From Flammula alnicola (taxonomy: Eukaryota; Basidiomycota; Agaricomycetes; Agaricales; Strophariaceae): 64,000 nt of DNA. Where the stretch lies: NCBI GenBank assembly GCA_015499995.1, contig JADNRV010000004.1:496001-560000 (forward strand), in the 5' to 3' direction. The notes under the pieces were generated by a model. That model was not told the origin of the DNA. It searched no databases and worked only from the letters and a program-made list of their open reading frames with translations. Both the position numbers and the translations under genes were made by a program. Below are positions 11,741 through 24,600 of this stretch, piece after piece (position 1 is the stretch's first letter; each line of letters starts with the position of its first letter).

Positions 11741-11861
11741 GCCTGTTTGGATTGCCGAAGAAATCACTTGTTTTTCCTATTGATGAGCCGGTCAGCAGGT
11801 TCGTCTTGTGAAGAATATAAAGGGGTACAATTTCTCCCCTAACTTTAGCGCCTGTCTTGTC

Positions 11862-14403
11862 ATGCCTCCCCGGTCTACTGCACCGAAGAGAAAGCAAAGC
11901 ACTTCTCCAAAGAAGTCTACCAGGGTCGTAAAATCTGCGCCCACCATAGCCGGTTCAGATGATGACGAAGTGTATGTTTCTTTATTATCACCTTGACCTT
12001 TTTTCTGACCTTTTCTATGTGTTGCAAAGTGCGACTCCGAAGAAGTCCACCAGGGTCGTCAAATCTGCCTCCACCATAGCTGGTTCAGATGACGAGGAAG
12101 TGTATGCGTCTTTATTATCTCCTCCACTTTCTTACCGACCTTTTCTATGCTCTATAGTAAGCAGCTTGTCCAGAAAAAATCTCAAAAATCGACTCCGTCA
12201 AAGGCCAGGCCAGTTGTGTGAGCATGATTATTTTCACTTCTTTGTTTTTATCTGCCTTTACTAATACCGATCTATTCTTTAGTTCGAAGACTCGGGCTGT
12301 TACTATCACCAATAAGAAGCTGCGACCTGAGTGAGTACATTTTTAATCGCTCTGATAGGTATCATTTTCTTATCCTACATTCCAAGGTCACCCGAGTGTG
12401 TTATATTTCACCTCGTTCTCGATGCTCCCTGACCATTACCGCTTTAGAATAATAGATATTCCCGATTCCGAAGAGGATGATGATGAGGAAGAGTACCAGG
12501 ACGATGAGGAAGAGGAAGACCTGGATGACGAGGGACAGCTGAACAGTGAGGAAGAGCTGGGTGATGAGGTTGAGCTGTATGAAGAGGACAGCGAGCATGA
12601 TATGGAAGCCGAGTACGTCTACTTAGCGTCTTTTACTGCAGCTTCTCTAACACTCTTTGTATTGTTCAGTGCCACACTTGTTGGCGGTGATACGTGCGTG
12701 ATTTTTTCTTGCTTTCATGCTTGGTACTGTTGACTCATTTTGCCTTCAGCCTCTACCCAGAACCCTCTGTTCCTGCTAGAGTCAAGACAACGAAGCGGCC
12801 AGCTCCTGTTACTCCACCCTTGGCAACAAGGAACAGGAAAAATACGGGCAAGCGTGACGAATCTCCGTGAGTTCATTCATATTATATTTTGGTTTGTATT
12901 AATGCTGGGACCAGAACCAAGAAGAAGAAGGTTGCCCCTCCTTCCCCGCCTGATGACAAGCGCATATCTGTGCCTGCTCCTAAGACCCCTACTAAAAGAA
13001 GGGGGGCCAAGGAAAAGGGGGGAAAGGAGCGCGTTGGCACCAGTGCTCTTTTGTCATCGCCCTTTGTTCAGTGAGTCTGTTTTATATCCATTTCAGGGAC
13101 AATTTTATCGATCTGGATGCAGAACACCAAGCCGAGTGCTCGATGCACTTGATGCCCTTGAAGTCAGTGATTCCAAGCGGAGTGCTCCTGCATATTTGGA
13201 AGATACAGAAATATCAACTGTCAGGTCTGTGGTGTGTCTTCTATGTATCTTGTTATCTTGTAATATTGACATGTGTTTCTAGCTCTTTGCCTGACACATG
13301 TTACGTGGCCAATTCCCTCAATCAGGACCCTGATTACAGGAAGGAGGGATACTATGACAATCTCCCGAACCTGACGTAAGTACCTTTGGATATTGCTTTG
13401 TTCATTTGTTAATTTGTGTCACATATAGTTATGCCACATGCGAACCTATCAGAGAATCTCCCGCACGAGGACTGGTCTTTCCAGTAAATGGGCCTATTTT
13501 GTGGAGAGAGTAGATATGGCGTGCGTGTTTCTTTCAAAGAACTTGGAGCGCTCTAAAAACATTGCTTTCTGCAGTCTTGTCGCTGCCGCTGTTTGCTTTC
13601 CTCGTCATGGGAGGTACATCAACCTTTCTCGTGTAGATCCCACCACCATCAGCGCAAGATCGATTAAATCATCTGGTGGTTTTCGTTCTGAGATTTGTCT
13701 CGGAGGGAATAACTGCAGGGATGCAGCCATCTGTATCACACCAATTACGGTGATGGATTCCTTCGTCACCGAGGTCAACTCTGTTCTCCCGTACTCTGGC
13801 TATTATATTACTGGTATCTTTCATACCGAAGAGTGGCAACGATTTGCCGCTGTTGTGGGCATGGTTACCCACCATACCAGGCTTTATGCACATATCTGGT
13901 CAGATGCCGTTACATTTGGGACTCTGGGTCGTCAGTCTTTCTCTTTACTTGTATATTATATAATCACTTATCTCTTTATTTTACAGCTTCTTATAGTGAA
14001 CGTTCAGGCACATCCAGTGCTAGTTCCAGCAACATGCCATATTCTTTTCCTGTAGGCATGTTCAACATGGCAGCCAGTCCCTCCAAGCCGAAGGTGCCCA
14101 TCGCTTCTGGGGCTTCTGTGCGACCTCTTGAATACAAGGCTAAGAGTAAGTAGTCTTCGCTCTCGTTTGCTCTTCTCATGGCTAACTTCGAAGTAAAGTT
14201 CCTGTGTATGATGGTAGAAAGGGTGTGTTAGACTTTAATGCTGAAGGCTTTGACAGCCTCAAGGATACTTTTCCTCTTTATCAGAGCGAGATTCCTCGTG
14301 GTTCCCTAGCATTGGTTGGCTACATCACTCAGGTTCACAAGGTTGGGGATCAGCACCGCATTTTAACATATGCACAGTGGGTCTTGGTGTTGGCCCAGCC
14401 TTA
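11862..14403 (+). CDS. Uncharacterised multi-exon protein with basic/acidic N-terminus
   Basis: Start ATG at 11862 (MPPRSTAPKRKQS). Many short GT-AG introns, about a dozen exons. The N-terminus is Lys/Ser-rich with a duplicated exon block (PKKSTRVVKSAPTIAGSDDDE, then PKKSTRVVKSASTIAGSDDEE). A strongly acidic tract follows (encoded at 12446-12610), then a second basic Pro-rich stretch (12910-13070). The C-terminal half is globular: a block at 13580-13920 (FPRHGRYINLSRVDP onward) and a final domain at 14197-14400 beginning VPVYDGRKGVLDFN and ending in WVLVLAQP. From memory, that C-terminal pattern recurs in many Agaricomycete hypothetical proteins. The charged N-terminus suggests a nuclear or chromatin-linked protein, which is inference only. 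It is divergent from the 326-aa gene. Confidence 0.65.
11903..12160 (+). repeat. Tandem exon-intron duplication
   Basis: Two adjacent units of about 128 bp inside the 11862 gene. Each has a coding part (PKKSTRVVKSA-TIAGSDD-E) and the following intron (GTATGT or GTATGC, CTTTATTATC, then CCTTTTCTATG). Exon and intron were copied together and the reading frame is kept. Confidence 0.8.
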
Positions 14404-15680
14404 GGCTGTGGGTGTTTACATTTGGACAAGTCGTAGCTAATTAGCTCCCTCAATATCAATCTTTCATTTTTCTTCCTGATAAGAGCAGTTCTAAGTTTGA
14501 ACTTGTTGTTTAATCTGGAATTTCCTTGAATTCGATGGTGGATCACTTAGATTTTTTTTCAAAGTCCGAGTACCTCGCTTTGCCCTTTTGAATATTGTCG
14601 AGGGTATATTTGAAGCTTTGGAGTCAATGGTATGAAACTATACATTTGATACACTGCATAAATAAGGAAATCTAGGCCAGTCCTCCGTCTGCAAGCTTGT
14701 AAATAAACAATCGGGAGTTATTTTCAAAAATTGGCAACCAAATTGCTATTTTTGGGTTGACATTGATTCGCTTTGCGTGTTCCTTCCGTGTAGTTGGTAA
14801 CATAATAACGCATTTGAACTACTGAATACACAGTAAATACTACTACTACTACTCGACGCAAGAGGAGACGGTGGACATATTTATCTCGGCAGGGCTGACG
14901 GCGTTCTGTGAGGAGACACCACACAGCCTATAGGGCAGGTAGATAGTGGGGTCAAAGGAGCATACCTGGCACTGTCACAGTTGCATAGTGAAAGGCGGAG
15001 CAAGGTCTTGCATAGTTGACGTGGCGGCTGTGGGGTCAGTAGATAAATCGAGGCCATCGGCGTGCTCACTATTTCTGGGTTCGGTGGCCACTTGGGCTGT
15101 GCCGGCAGTCGGTCGGGTCTCGAGCATCGCGCGTTAGCATGAACCAGACGCAATCGCCTCGAGCCCTGCTTGCTACTGAAAAGGGTGATTGGAGGTTAGC
15201 TATAGCGTACGAAATCTATGTCCACATAGCCTGTGGCTATCCTTAGTTGGGCCCTATCACGTCGCCGCTGCGCTGTTTTGGAAGTGTTTGAGGTGTCATC
15301 GCAGCGTTTCGGTAACTAGAGGGGCGGTTTCTACAAGAAAAGCGAGGATTGGGGGTTTAGTGGCGATGGGGGGTAGGTTGCCACTTACCTGGTGGCCTTC
15401 TTCCTCCTCCTCGTGTTCCCATCTACCCTTCTTGGCCGGCGTCACTGTGTTCGGTAGCCGTGTTGGTGACACCCTGTCGTCGCCATCGCAGCTCACGCAT
15501 TTCTGGGGCTCCTCTTGGCTTTCATAGAGGCGACATGGCGGGCTGGGGCCAACGTCCACGTCCGCGTCCACGTTGGTGGGAGGTTAGGCGACTGAGGTGA
15601 TGTGGTAGAGGTAGTCAGTGGAAGGGCAGGGTGACGACGGTGATGAAGTGGTGGTGGGGGTACTTGAGATCGAAATTTCG
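14404..15680. other. Intergenic region without a supported gene
   Basis: AT-rich to about 14880, with a short CTA/TAC trinucleotide run near 14840. It then becomes more GC-rich. The minus-strand frame at 15296-15571 has CVSC and an acidic run that might be a Cys-cluster fragment, but no exon structure can be supported. Confidence 0.35.
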
Positions 15681-15694
15681 CCAAGTCGGTTGGC

Positions 15695-15745
15695 GCTTAT
15701 GTCAGCACTTCGACCGAAGTGATGAATAAGCAATACAGCGCCCTG
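15695..15745. repeat. Flank repeat (left): ATGTCAGCACTTCG core
   Basis: Contains ATGTCAGCACTTCG, two variable bases, then CGAAGTGATGAATAAGCAA. The same 35-base string with only the two middle bases changed is found at 26691-26725. CACTTCG..CGAAGTG is itself a palindrome. The two copies are in direct orientation and bracket the convergent oxygenase genes. Confidence 0.75.
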
Positions 15746-16717
15746 AAGCGTCGCGCGTTGTTTGGCATCAGCATCAATGCTTAAGCGCCCGTATCCTTAT
15801 GCAGCCTCTACGCTCCGGTGAGAGATGTCTAACCGGCGTGTGTTGGTGAAAGAATTCAATTATTAGTTTTATGATTTCAGTTTCTCCGCGAGGCATCTCT
15901 AAGTGGAATAGAACGTGCGTCAACATCGTACGAGGAATCATTCGACCGACGCTCCGTCGGCGTACGCCCTGCCCTAGCCTTCGTCGCTTTCCGTCACTCT
16001 CCATGTGAATCGTATACCCATTATGCGTACCCGAACTACGCCCTTGTATCCGTCGATCTCTGTCCGGAACGTAAACGTACGCTTTGTGCATAGTTCGAGC
16101 GGCTCCCTTTCTACGCACGGCGGTGAGGCATCTATAAGCGATCGCGGATACCTTGGGCGACTTCAAGTTACGTATTCAGGTTTACGCCTCGTGACCGAAT
16201 CGATGACGAATGGATGAACTACGTTCGATGTTGAAACAGCCATCGCGGAGGTAGGATTTAGTTACTCGAAGCTGTTTCGCTCCTCTTTATAGGGTCTCAG
16301 CTAGCAAAATCTCGGGGCCTTCGCAAGGCTTCGACTTTTCGATCGCGGTCTGTGAACTCCATATGTCTCGTTATCGATACACTTTCGGTGAATCATTTGA
16401 TGTCAGCTATGTGGATTATCGAAATGAATGTCTTGTTTCTAACAGCGCAGAAAGGAGGGCGCCACCTACTCCTAACTCTTCTCTGGTCGAAATCGCGACG
16501 GCACTATGTTGAATGGCGTACATTGACGTTCAGTTGTATTTGATATTTAAAAAAAATAACGGCTTATCTTCTTCATAGGCAGACCCTCGCGCTGGCTGCA
16601 TCGTCGTGGATTTACGACTCCATCGGATACAGTCTGATTCTCGATAACGTATGTATTTTCCAAGCTGCGTAATGACGCTCAGACGTGCGTTTCAACTCAT
16701 TGATAGACCCCGATCAT

Positions 16718-16760
16718 ATCCGCGATCTCGAAGCCTGGCTCAGGCTTCGAGATCGCGGAT
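16718..16760. promoter_or_regulatory. Perfect inverted repeat, 20-base arms, 3-base spacer
   Basis: The arm ATCCGCGATCTCGAAGCCTG is followed by GCT and its exact reverse complement. Eleven bases after it is a TATA-like CTATAAAAG (16770-16778), and the ATG of the 2OG-oxygenase gene is 110 bases downstream. The outer flanks extend it imperfectly (GATC on both sides). The position suggests an upstream control element or hairpin in the promoter; no factor can be named. Confidence 0.85.
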
Positions 16761-16769
16761 GTAGATCCT

Positions 16770-16778
16770 GCTATAAAA
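16770..16778 (+). promoter_or_regulatory. Probable TATA box
   Basis: CTATAAAAG stands about 95 bases before the ATG at 16870 and directly after the large palindrome. The spacing fits a core promoter for the gene downstream. Confidence 0.5.
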
Positions 16779-16869
16779 GCGCTCGATCCTCCGGAATCCA
16801 GCTCGATCTTCCACCGACTTCCCTCTCGAACTCGCGCATCTCCCATTGCTTCAGTCTTCACGTTGCAAC

Positions 16870-19800
16870 ATGAATTGCGTCGGACCCAACGACAGGAAGG
16901 TCGTATTCCCTTCCGCTCGCCTCGATTGTCTGCCCGATATCTACATTATGCTCGACCATCCCAAGCACAGCGGTCATGGCCGCGCTTACTATTTCGTCCT
17001 GGATGGATCTCCCGCCGGTCTTTCCAGGATCCTTAAATTGGAAGAAAACGTCCTTCGGGTGCCCAACGGTAGCGAGGAGGATGCTATTGCCAAAGGTGAA
17101 TACTTTTATTGTCTACCCCCTTTGTACTTTCGCTCATCTAGCCGTCTATAGGATATCTTAAGCTCGAAGACGGCGATATTATTTTCGCTAGGCTTGCGTC
17201 CTCACCACAGACTGGCGAAAAGGACGTGGCCGTCGTATGGGTTAACGGACGGTGCGTATATTCGTTGACCGCCGTCAGTGCGTCGTAATTTACGGTCTCC
17301 CCGCAGCGATCTCTTCTCGTATGCATTGCGCGCCGACACCGTCGCTGCTCGCGATGCCCTTCTGGGGCCCAAGGAACTTAGGTCGCGCACGGAGCCTAGA
17401 GATACACAGGACGGCGTACGTATCGGCGGCACCGCTTGGGAGCGTACCAATCCCACCAAAGTTAGGGGCGGAAGGTGCTACGCCTTTGGGATGTCCTTCC
17501 AGTCTCAGAAGTCTCTCTGCTCTCCCTGTGCTGATGGTAAAGTTAAGGAGAATGACGAAGCGACCTTGAAGATGAGGGCGGAGCTCATTAGGGTGCGTGT
17601 ATTTTTGCGCGATTTCCTTGGTTTCATGCCTGATAGCTTTTAACGCAGGTTACAACTGCGATGGCCGTGCGTGCAATTCGATCGGGCCCTGAAGAGATCA
17701 TGGAACACCTCGATATCAACGCCGAGCTCTTAAATATCCCTAGTGTCGGCGTCAACGGGAACAGCGCGTTCGCTGCCGCCCAGCTTAATCTTGCGCCTAC
17801 TCGACCTTCGACGTCCGGTATTATTGCTCTCGTTTCATATTTATATTGATCTTCGTTCTAACTTGGCATTCAGTTGAAACGCTCCAAGATTCTATGGGCA
17901 GTGCTGGCGAGGCGCATGTCGATTCCGACGACAGTCCTGGTCATTATTCGCATATGGCCGCCGTCTCCGACCTCCCGGAAGGGTTCGATCCCGGCCGATT
18001 CTTCGTGCTGTATCCGGGTGTCTTTATTACGCTTGATCCCTTTTCTTCCGTCTGTTTCTCAGGTCTTCGCCGCCATGGTTCCTCCCCTCCCATCGTGCCT
18101 CCGGCAGCCACCGCCGACGAACTCAGTTGGGCAACCAGGGTTACCTTGATTTCGTACCCTCCCAAGGGAATGACGGGAGATTTTCAGAAAAGGCCGTTGG
18201 GTGCGTTGGGATTGGGGAATGTTTTATACACTACTCCTGAGATGATTACCCCGGAGTATGTAATCGTCTACTTCTGCGTGTACATACGTGTAGCTTACTT
18301 TCGGCAATGATTAGGCCAAAACGGCTCTCTTGCAATCCTTCGACGTTCGCAGAAGATGGAAGGGTGATCATACCGCGCTTGTCGTTGGTCGCCTTTCTCG
18401 CCAAGTCATTCTTGACCGTTGTGCTGTGTATCCTGGCCCAACTGGATCCCCTCATTGGCGTTCGAGTTGACAGTGATGCTTTCTTGGGCTCCTTTTCCTT
18501 CGCCAATGAGGATGGGCATCGTCAGAGAGTAGGCCCCTGGAGGCTGGGTCCCGGTTGGCGCTCTCCCAACGCATCCAACGAATCGGAGAACATTTTGCAT
18601 AATTCTGACCTAGTTAGCCAAAAGTCCCTCGTTGCCGACCAGTATGCGAAGTGGCGGAGGTATTATAGATTCTACTCGGCGCATATTCCTTTCGCCGTAT
18701 GCTCTGGCTCAGTTCCTGCCTTAGAAGAGGATAACTTGGACGACGGTGAAGATGAAGTCGACCCACCTTCCCCGTCTCGTCCCCGGAAAGTCGCTCGCAA
18801 CGCAGGTAAGCATCGTTATACGCCCTTTTGGTAAGCATGTTGTTGGTCTCTTCTCTCACGCGCGCTTATACAGGTCCCTCGAGGACGGACTTGCCCCCGT
18901 CTAACAATCAAACTGGCGGCAACGTTGAGCTTGAATTCACCCCAAGAAATCGGAGCAAAGGGAAAAACAAGGCGGACTCTCGGCCTGGTGACTATTATAT
19001 TTACCTGATATGGGTTGCGCTCGCTAACTTTGGTCGGAAGGTCCGTCCGCGCCTAACAAGAGATACAAAAAGTCCCCTCTGATAGACTCCGACGATAGCG
19101 AGCCGAGGGAAGACGACTCGGGTGAGAACGCATGCTGGTTTCACGGGTACCGCCTGTTCATTTGATATTTTGACAGACGTCCTATATCTTGCGTGGTCCG
19201 GCAGTGGATACGACAAGCTTGTCGCTTCGTTTGGAAGAGACATTGCCGCTACGTCTTCGTCGTCTCGGAACACCCGCTCTCATAAGAGAATTGATTTGGT
19301 CGAGGGCACGAAGGATTGTCCCATGATCGTTGACGATGACGACGAGGAGACGGCGGACATATATGCCCCTGCGGACAGCGAGATCCCTGCGCACCGAGCT
19401 GGTGGGTAGAAAACATAATACTTTGTCGTTATACCTGTTGTAATATTTATGAAAACAGAGCTTCCGACCTATATCAAATCGGTCACCTCGACTGTAATCA
19501 AATCCGAATACAATGAAACTCACAGCGCGGCCATGGAAATTCTGACCGATTCTTTCGAGGTTCCGCTAAGCGAATCTATGAACGCACTCCAGGCTTACCA
19601 CGTCGCCATAACCAATCGTCCGCTGGACGTTTCGTCGGTTCCCCTGCTTCGCTCAAGCTGGGTTGGTGTGAGCGCTTTACAAGCGAGCGAGCGTGCAAAC
19701 TCACTTCTGTTGAGAAAGCAACGTTCTTGCATCATGTTCACAGCTTATACTTCTTGGCTGTGGCTCCACGTGTTCATCCCACAACATATTCACGCCATCC

Positions 19801-21251
19801 TGAACGAAACCAACACCGTATCCGTAGCTTGGCTGTCGTCTCTGATCGACTATGTGGAATGTTTGCGGGAGTCCGGCGCCGTTCGAGCGACATTCAGCGC
19901 GCAGTCATGCGGCCTCGACCTGCCTGATACTCAATGTGTTATTGATTTCGGGACGGACGACGTTCCGGACGAGCTCGAAAATTACAATGAACTCGTCGCC
20001 GACACGGTCGTGGAGGTGCTAGGAAATTGGCTCGCATATCCTTCAGGCGAACGCGTCCAGTATCAGGCTTACTTTGTCCACGTTTTGTTGCGAGATATCG
20101 GGCACGATATCCTCACTCTCGATGCCGTGTGGAAGATATATCAAACGATCAACAGGCGCTCCTTCTTGGATTTAGGACCGCTTACATTCGATGCTACCGC
20201 AAGCCCTGTCCGTCCTGACCATCCCATTTTCGATTCTCAGTCTGTCGAAAGGAAGAACATTGGCGATATTGCTTCGGTCGTCGAACGATTCGTCAGTGGG
20301 CAGCTCGTGAATCGAACGGATATTATCTCTAATAACGTGTTACCGGTGGACGTGGCTCCTCCACAACTGACGGGCGCTATGAATCGGCGTCTGTCTTCGT
20401 TGAGGCTATTCGTGTCCGACTGCTACTTGGTGGTTTTCAAGGGTATTCGTATACCTAATGATCGACTCTACCAAGCGTTGCATGCAAGACCGGACTACTA
20501 TATCCCGTTCAGAGAGCACGCGCCTACAAGGGATCACATGCGCGATCCTGGCGGTCCTTTCGGGCCTTCTCACTTGCGGACTACCGAAGGCTTATTCAGC
20601 GCTATAGTAGGAAGAGCCATCACCTTCGGCACCGGGTTTTCGAGAACGGGAAAGACGCTGTTTACCTCTGCGAATGATTTTCACGCTGCTTGCGGCGAGA
20701 TGGGCGATCAAGACGATAGATTCTTTTGCGATCCCGCAGCTTATGGACGGCACAATCACAAGAAGACCACCGACTTGGCCGACATATACTGGTCTCAATT
20801 GCAGCAATACCAGTGGCCCGGTCTGTCCTGCGACGGTCAGATTCCCTTTATGGAATGCTTCCGATTCTTCAAGCCTCCCTGCGGACCGGCACGCTTTCCC
20901 GAACTGGGTAACCTTGCCGCTTATCTCCTTACCGCAGACTACGTTTACGCTGAGGCAGTTTGTCCTCCGACCGAGGATGAAATGGGCCACATGGTGCAGC
21001 TTCTCAACAAAGGGGCGACAAATGCTCTTGAATTTATGGGTTTCATTCCCGCGCGACGAACAAACCCGAGCGGATCCAAGGTGAAACCAAGCGTTCGGTC
21101 CTGCGTCGACGGTTTTCACCGGGCTGTTACTGAGATCGCCGGCTGCATAGACGAGTCAGAGCATACTACAGTCGGCGTGGACTATATCATGGCGGAACAC
21201 ACGCTCTGCAAGTTCACGCGCGCTATATCCGATAGGCTTGTTTCCGTTTGA
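16870..21251 (+). CDS. Putative 2-oxoglutarate/Fe(II) oxygenase (TET/JBP-like), 1274 aa
   Basis: Hand-built exons: 16870-17095, 17152-17251, 17307-17592, 17649-17817, 17874-18259, 18315-18427, 18474-18805, 18874-18987, 19041-19121, 19177-19401, 19459-21251. All introns are GT-AG, 46-69 bp. The summed frame is 3825 nt. An oxygenase core is suggested by HxD (His278, Asp280 in GEAHVDSDD), a distal His (His328 in SGLRRHG) and a following Arg (Arg349 in ATRVTLISYPP), the usual order of Fe(II) and 2-oxoglutarate ligands. The block PGRFFVLYPGVFITL between them is consistent. By order and by NIPSVG...AAQLNLAPT it resembles the basidiomycete 2OGFeDO/TET-JBP-like group, whose better-known members oxidise methylated bases. 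An acidic, low-complexity middle links to a 600-residue C-terminal region of unknown fold. Substrate unknown. It converges on the JmjC-like gene, with the two ends 425 bp apart. Confidence 0.65.
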
Positions 21252-21675
21252 TATTAGCGTCTGTACATTTTATCCGTCCATTTCGCGGTGCCGCCGACAT
21301 CGAGCTCGTAGTGCTGTGATTTAATTTCATTGTCAGGATGGAATTATCACATTGCAAAGGTTGGGCGCTTACTCTTCCCGTTGGTTGATTGGTTTACTTT
21401 TCTTCTGCTCTACTGGCGCGCGATCTACGCTACCCTAGTTAGGTGCTATGCTGTGAGAAATAAAGAACCGTCAACCATTATCTTACTGGCGTTCGTAGTA
21501 TGCTGGTGTCGAGAGCGGGCGTATTTTGTCTTAATATTCACGACTCCGGCGAAAGATGATCAATCCCTTAGTCAGCACTACTAGAAAAGTGCTGGCCAAG
21601 GGATTAAAATAGTGTCCAAAAATCATCTTGGATTCGACTGAAATACAAAACTGTTTGCGGCAATTGGCCTCTATT
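21252..21675. other. Shared 3' intergenic region of convergent genes
   Basis: About 425 bp between two convergent stop codons. No gene is seen. CTTAGTCAGCACTACTAG... near 21570 faintly resembles the AGCACTTC repeat core but is too short to call. Confidence 0.4.
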
Positions 21676-24600
21676 TCATTCGTCCTCGTCCGCCGCCTCC
21701 TCCTCCTCATCCTCCGTGCCGTCTGAAATCTGGATGTCACGTTTGTCTAGTCGGAACAATGAATGCTATTATCGATGCGAAGAGCAACTGGCCTACCTGC
21801 CGGCTCCCTTTTGACGGTCATAATTGCGTAGTCGATTTTCATGTGCGCCATGTAAAGTCGATCCCGTTCCGATATGCCCACTGCTTTGAGGTCGACGCCT
21901 ATTGTACGTTGAGTCAGCAAGGGGTACATTTTAAATAAGACGTCGCATTCACCAGAATGTTTGACCGGTGGGTCCCGCCTGTGGATCGAGAAGTGTTCGT
22001 CCAGGTCAACGTCGAGAGACATCGACTCGTCTGAACTGTCGTACTCCTCGCTCGTAAGAACCTCCACGACTGCTTGATCTATTCCAACCTGCAAGTAATG
22101 TTCGGCTGGCAAAATGCCCTGGAGTTGCCTTCCGATAGCCTCCAAAGTACAATTCGGAGCGCCTTCGATGCTTTGCTTTTCCGCCAACTGCTTGTATAGC
22201 ATCAAACTGACGCACAATCGGTTCATGCAAGTCGCGAATATCACGGGCGTGTTCTCAAAGACTTCCGCCGACTCCCTTAACTCGTAGTTGCATTGGACCC
22301 ACTCCAAGAGATCCAGAGCGAGACCTCGCGCATGCACGCAAGCTAAGCGATTCAAGAGGGACATGGCATTGTAGTCGTGGAGCACATGTCTTTTTTCTTG
22401 CTTCGGTGTCAATGCTGCCCCGGGTTCCTGTCCAGGATAGCTATATGTCTCGAAGTCGAGTACGTTCCCGAGTATCCCGAGGTAACAAATGGTCAAAAGC
22501 TCCTTTAAGCCGTCCATGGTCTCCAGATTGGGTACATGCGCCCACGCTCGCTCTGAGGGCGGGTTGGCAAGAGTTACGAAAGTTAGCATGCGCGTAGATT
22601 AACCGGTGGACTCACCATCTCGTTCCACCTCACCCTTGACGAGAGCTGTGTGATAGAAGGCCAGCATTTGGCGGAGGAGGAATCTTGACGCGCCATGGGA
22701 GGTATTGCTGATGTACCTCTCCGCCACGAAACAGTGAATCAGGCCATACAACGTATCCCTGATCGTCGAAGTGGCATAAAAATGACCACCCTCGAAAACA
22801 CTATGCTCGAGGGTGAAGACAGCGTGAGGTGTATTCGGTCGCATGATGCTAGCGCGTCAAATGGGGCGTTAGGCTTCACATGCCGGCAGGAGAACGTGAG
22901 ACCTACAGTTTTGTGCCGGGTGTGAGGACGACAGCCTCCAGCGACCATCCCTCGGGAACCTTTTCCAAGTCAAACTTTCCTTCCAAGAAGGTGGCGATGC
23001 GGGCAAAGTCGACTTTCCCTTCGAAACCGGGTTTAACACGAGCCAAGATCCACCATTTGGCCCCAAACATAGGAACGATAAACGTGCCGAGGCCGTCGCT
23101 GTCATCGTGTAATCCATGGAAGGCGCCCTTGTGGCCGCCAGCCCCCATCGAAAATCAGCCGCATAAGTGGGCATACCCGGCTTCCACCCGACACCGTTCA
23201 GTGTCGCACGCAGAGCATGTATCTCGGAAGCGAACGTCGTCCGTTCGAGCCCCGCGAGGGGCAACGGGAAATTCAAGGCGTTCAGCACTTTACTGCGCGG
23301 TTGCTGCGAACATTCGTATAGCTGCCGAACGGTCCCCTTCTTGACACACGCGTCAGCATACATGCCGATAGGAAGGGACTGGTCTGTATAGGATGGTGTT
23401 AATAAACGATCTCGTTACCCTGGGATCGACTTACCTTGAATGTCGACCACGCTGTCCAAGGGAGCAATATCCCTGAGCGCCTCCTTGAACGATGCTTTGC
23501 CATCAGTGGTGTCCGTGATAACAATGTGCTTTGTGCGCAGGATCTCCTGCACCCTCGAATCGCTCATCCGGGCAAACTCGACCTCTGTCATGATGGAGAG
23601 GCTAGACTGGGTCTTGTTGGCTACGTGCAGCGGCTGTGAGTCTCTATATCCTTCCTGCACAGCATTCGCTATAGCGAGGAGGGTCTGGAGAGTTGCCTTG
23701 TCCTAAAAATGAATCAGCATGCCGTGTGATTGGTATGTAGACAGTATTGATACTTGGACGGTTGGCTTGAACTCGAATGCCTCGCCCTTGGGGCCGTAGG
23801 CGGTGATGCTATTCTCCGATTCGTACTCCTGAATGTCAAATGAACGGATGCAAGCAATGCTATAAAGCTTTCACTTGCCTCTGGCACTCCGCTTGTATCA
23901 AGATTCACGGGGTCCGGATCAGCCTGGTGCGATGTCAGTATCGTAGATGAATACACTACGAAAAAAAAAAAAAAAACGTACGAATACGTCTGCATTGATC
24001 GATTGCCAATACCATGTCTTTTCAGAGGTATTGGGCTCTATCACCGGCAGAAAACCTTCCTCTTCATTGTCGCTCTCGACTGCGTCTGGCGTCTTGGTCG
24101 TTCTGCGGCGTTTGTTTGTCCTGGAAGAGTTGGACGGGGCTGGACGCTTCTTCGACTTGGAAAGATTGGATGGCATCGGGACTGTGGTTGGACTGGTCGC
24201 CAATGCCAAGTGCCCCTTGTCCTTGATCCGGGTCGAGGAACGCGTCCCGCCTGCTATCCTCGTCTGCCGGATGGGTGGAATATCTTTCATGGCGACGTCA
24301 TCATTGCTCGTTGGAATATCATCCATCGTGATGTCGCCATCGTGTCGCGGGGCTCCTGGGCTGCCCGGTTCAGTCTCCATCTCAGACAGCTCACTGGAGT
24401 CCGGTTCATGCGCCGCGCTTTCCGACTGATCCATGATAGGAGTATCGGGTCGCCGAGGGACCACCGGAGAAACCTGACGAGAGGGGGGTGGGGCTGGCGT
24501 CGGATTGCCGGGGTTGGACGCTGAAGACGGCTGACGAGGGGGTGATAACGGGTCGTTGCCAGGACGTTCGGAGGCCACTGGATCACCAGAAGGAGCGTGG

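Noticed and set aside
17980..17992. GGTTCGATCCC, a tRNA B-box-like string
   Set aside because: No matching A box or acceptor stem around it; it encodes GFDPG in the 2OG-oxygenase exon.
18010..18060. GTATCC...TTTCTCAG as an intron in the 2OG-oxygenase gene
   Set aside because: Reading straight through keeps PGRFFVLYPGVFITL...FSGLRRHG, which fits the expected oxygenase core; splicing would remove part of it.
20592..21119. 175-codon minus-strand ORF
   Set aside because: It lies wholly opposite the large final exon of the 2OG-oxygenase gene, which has the better codon pattern and exon connections; shadow frame.
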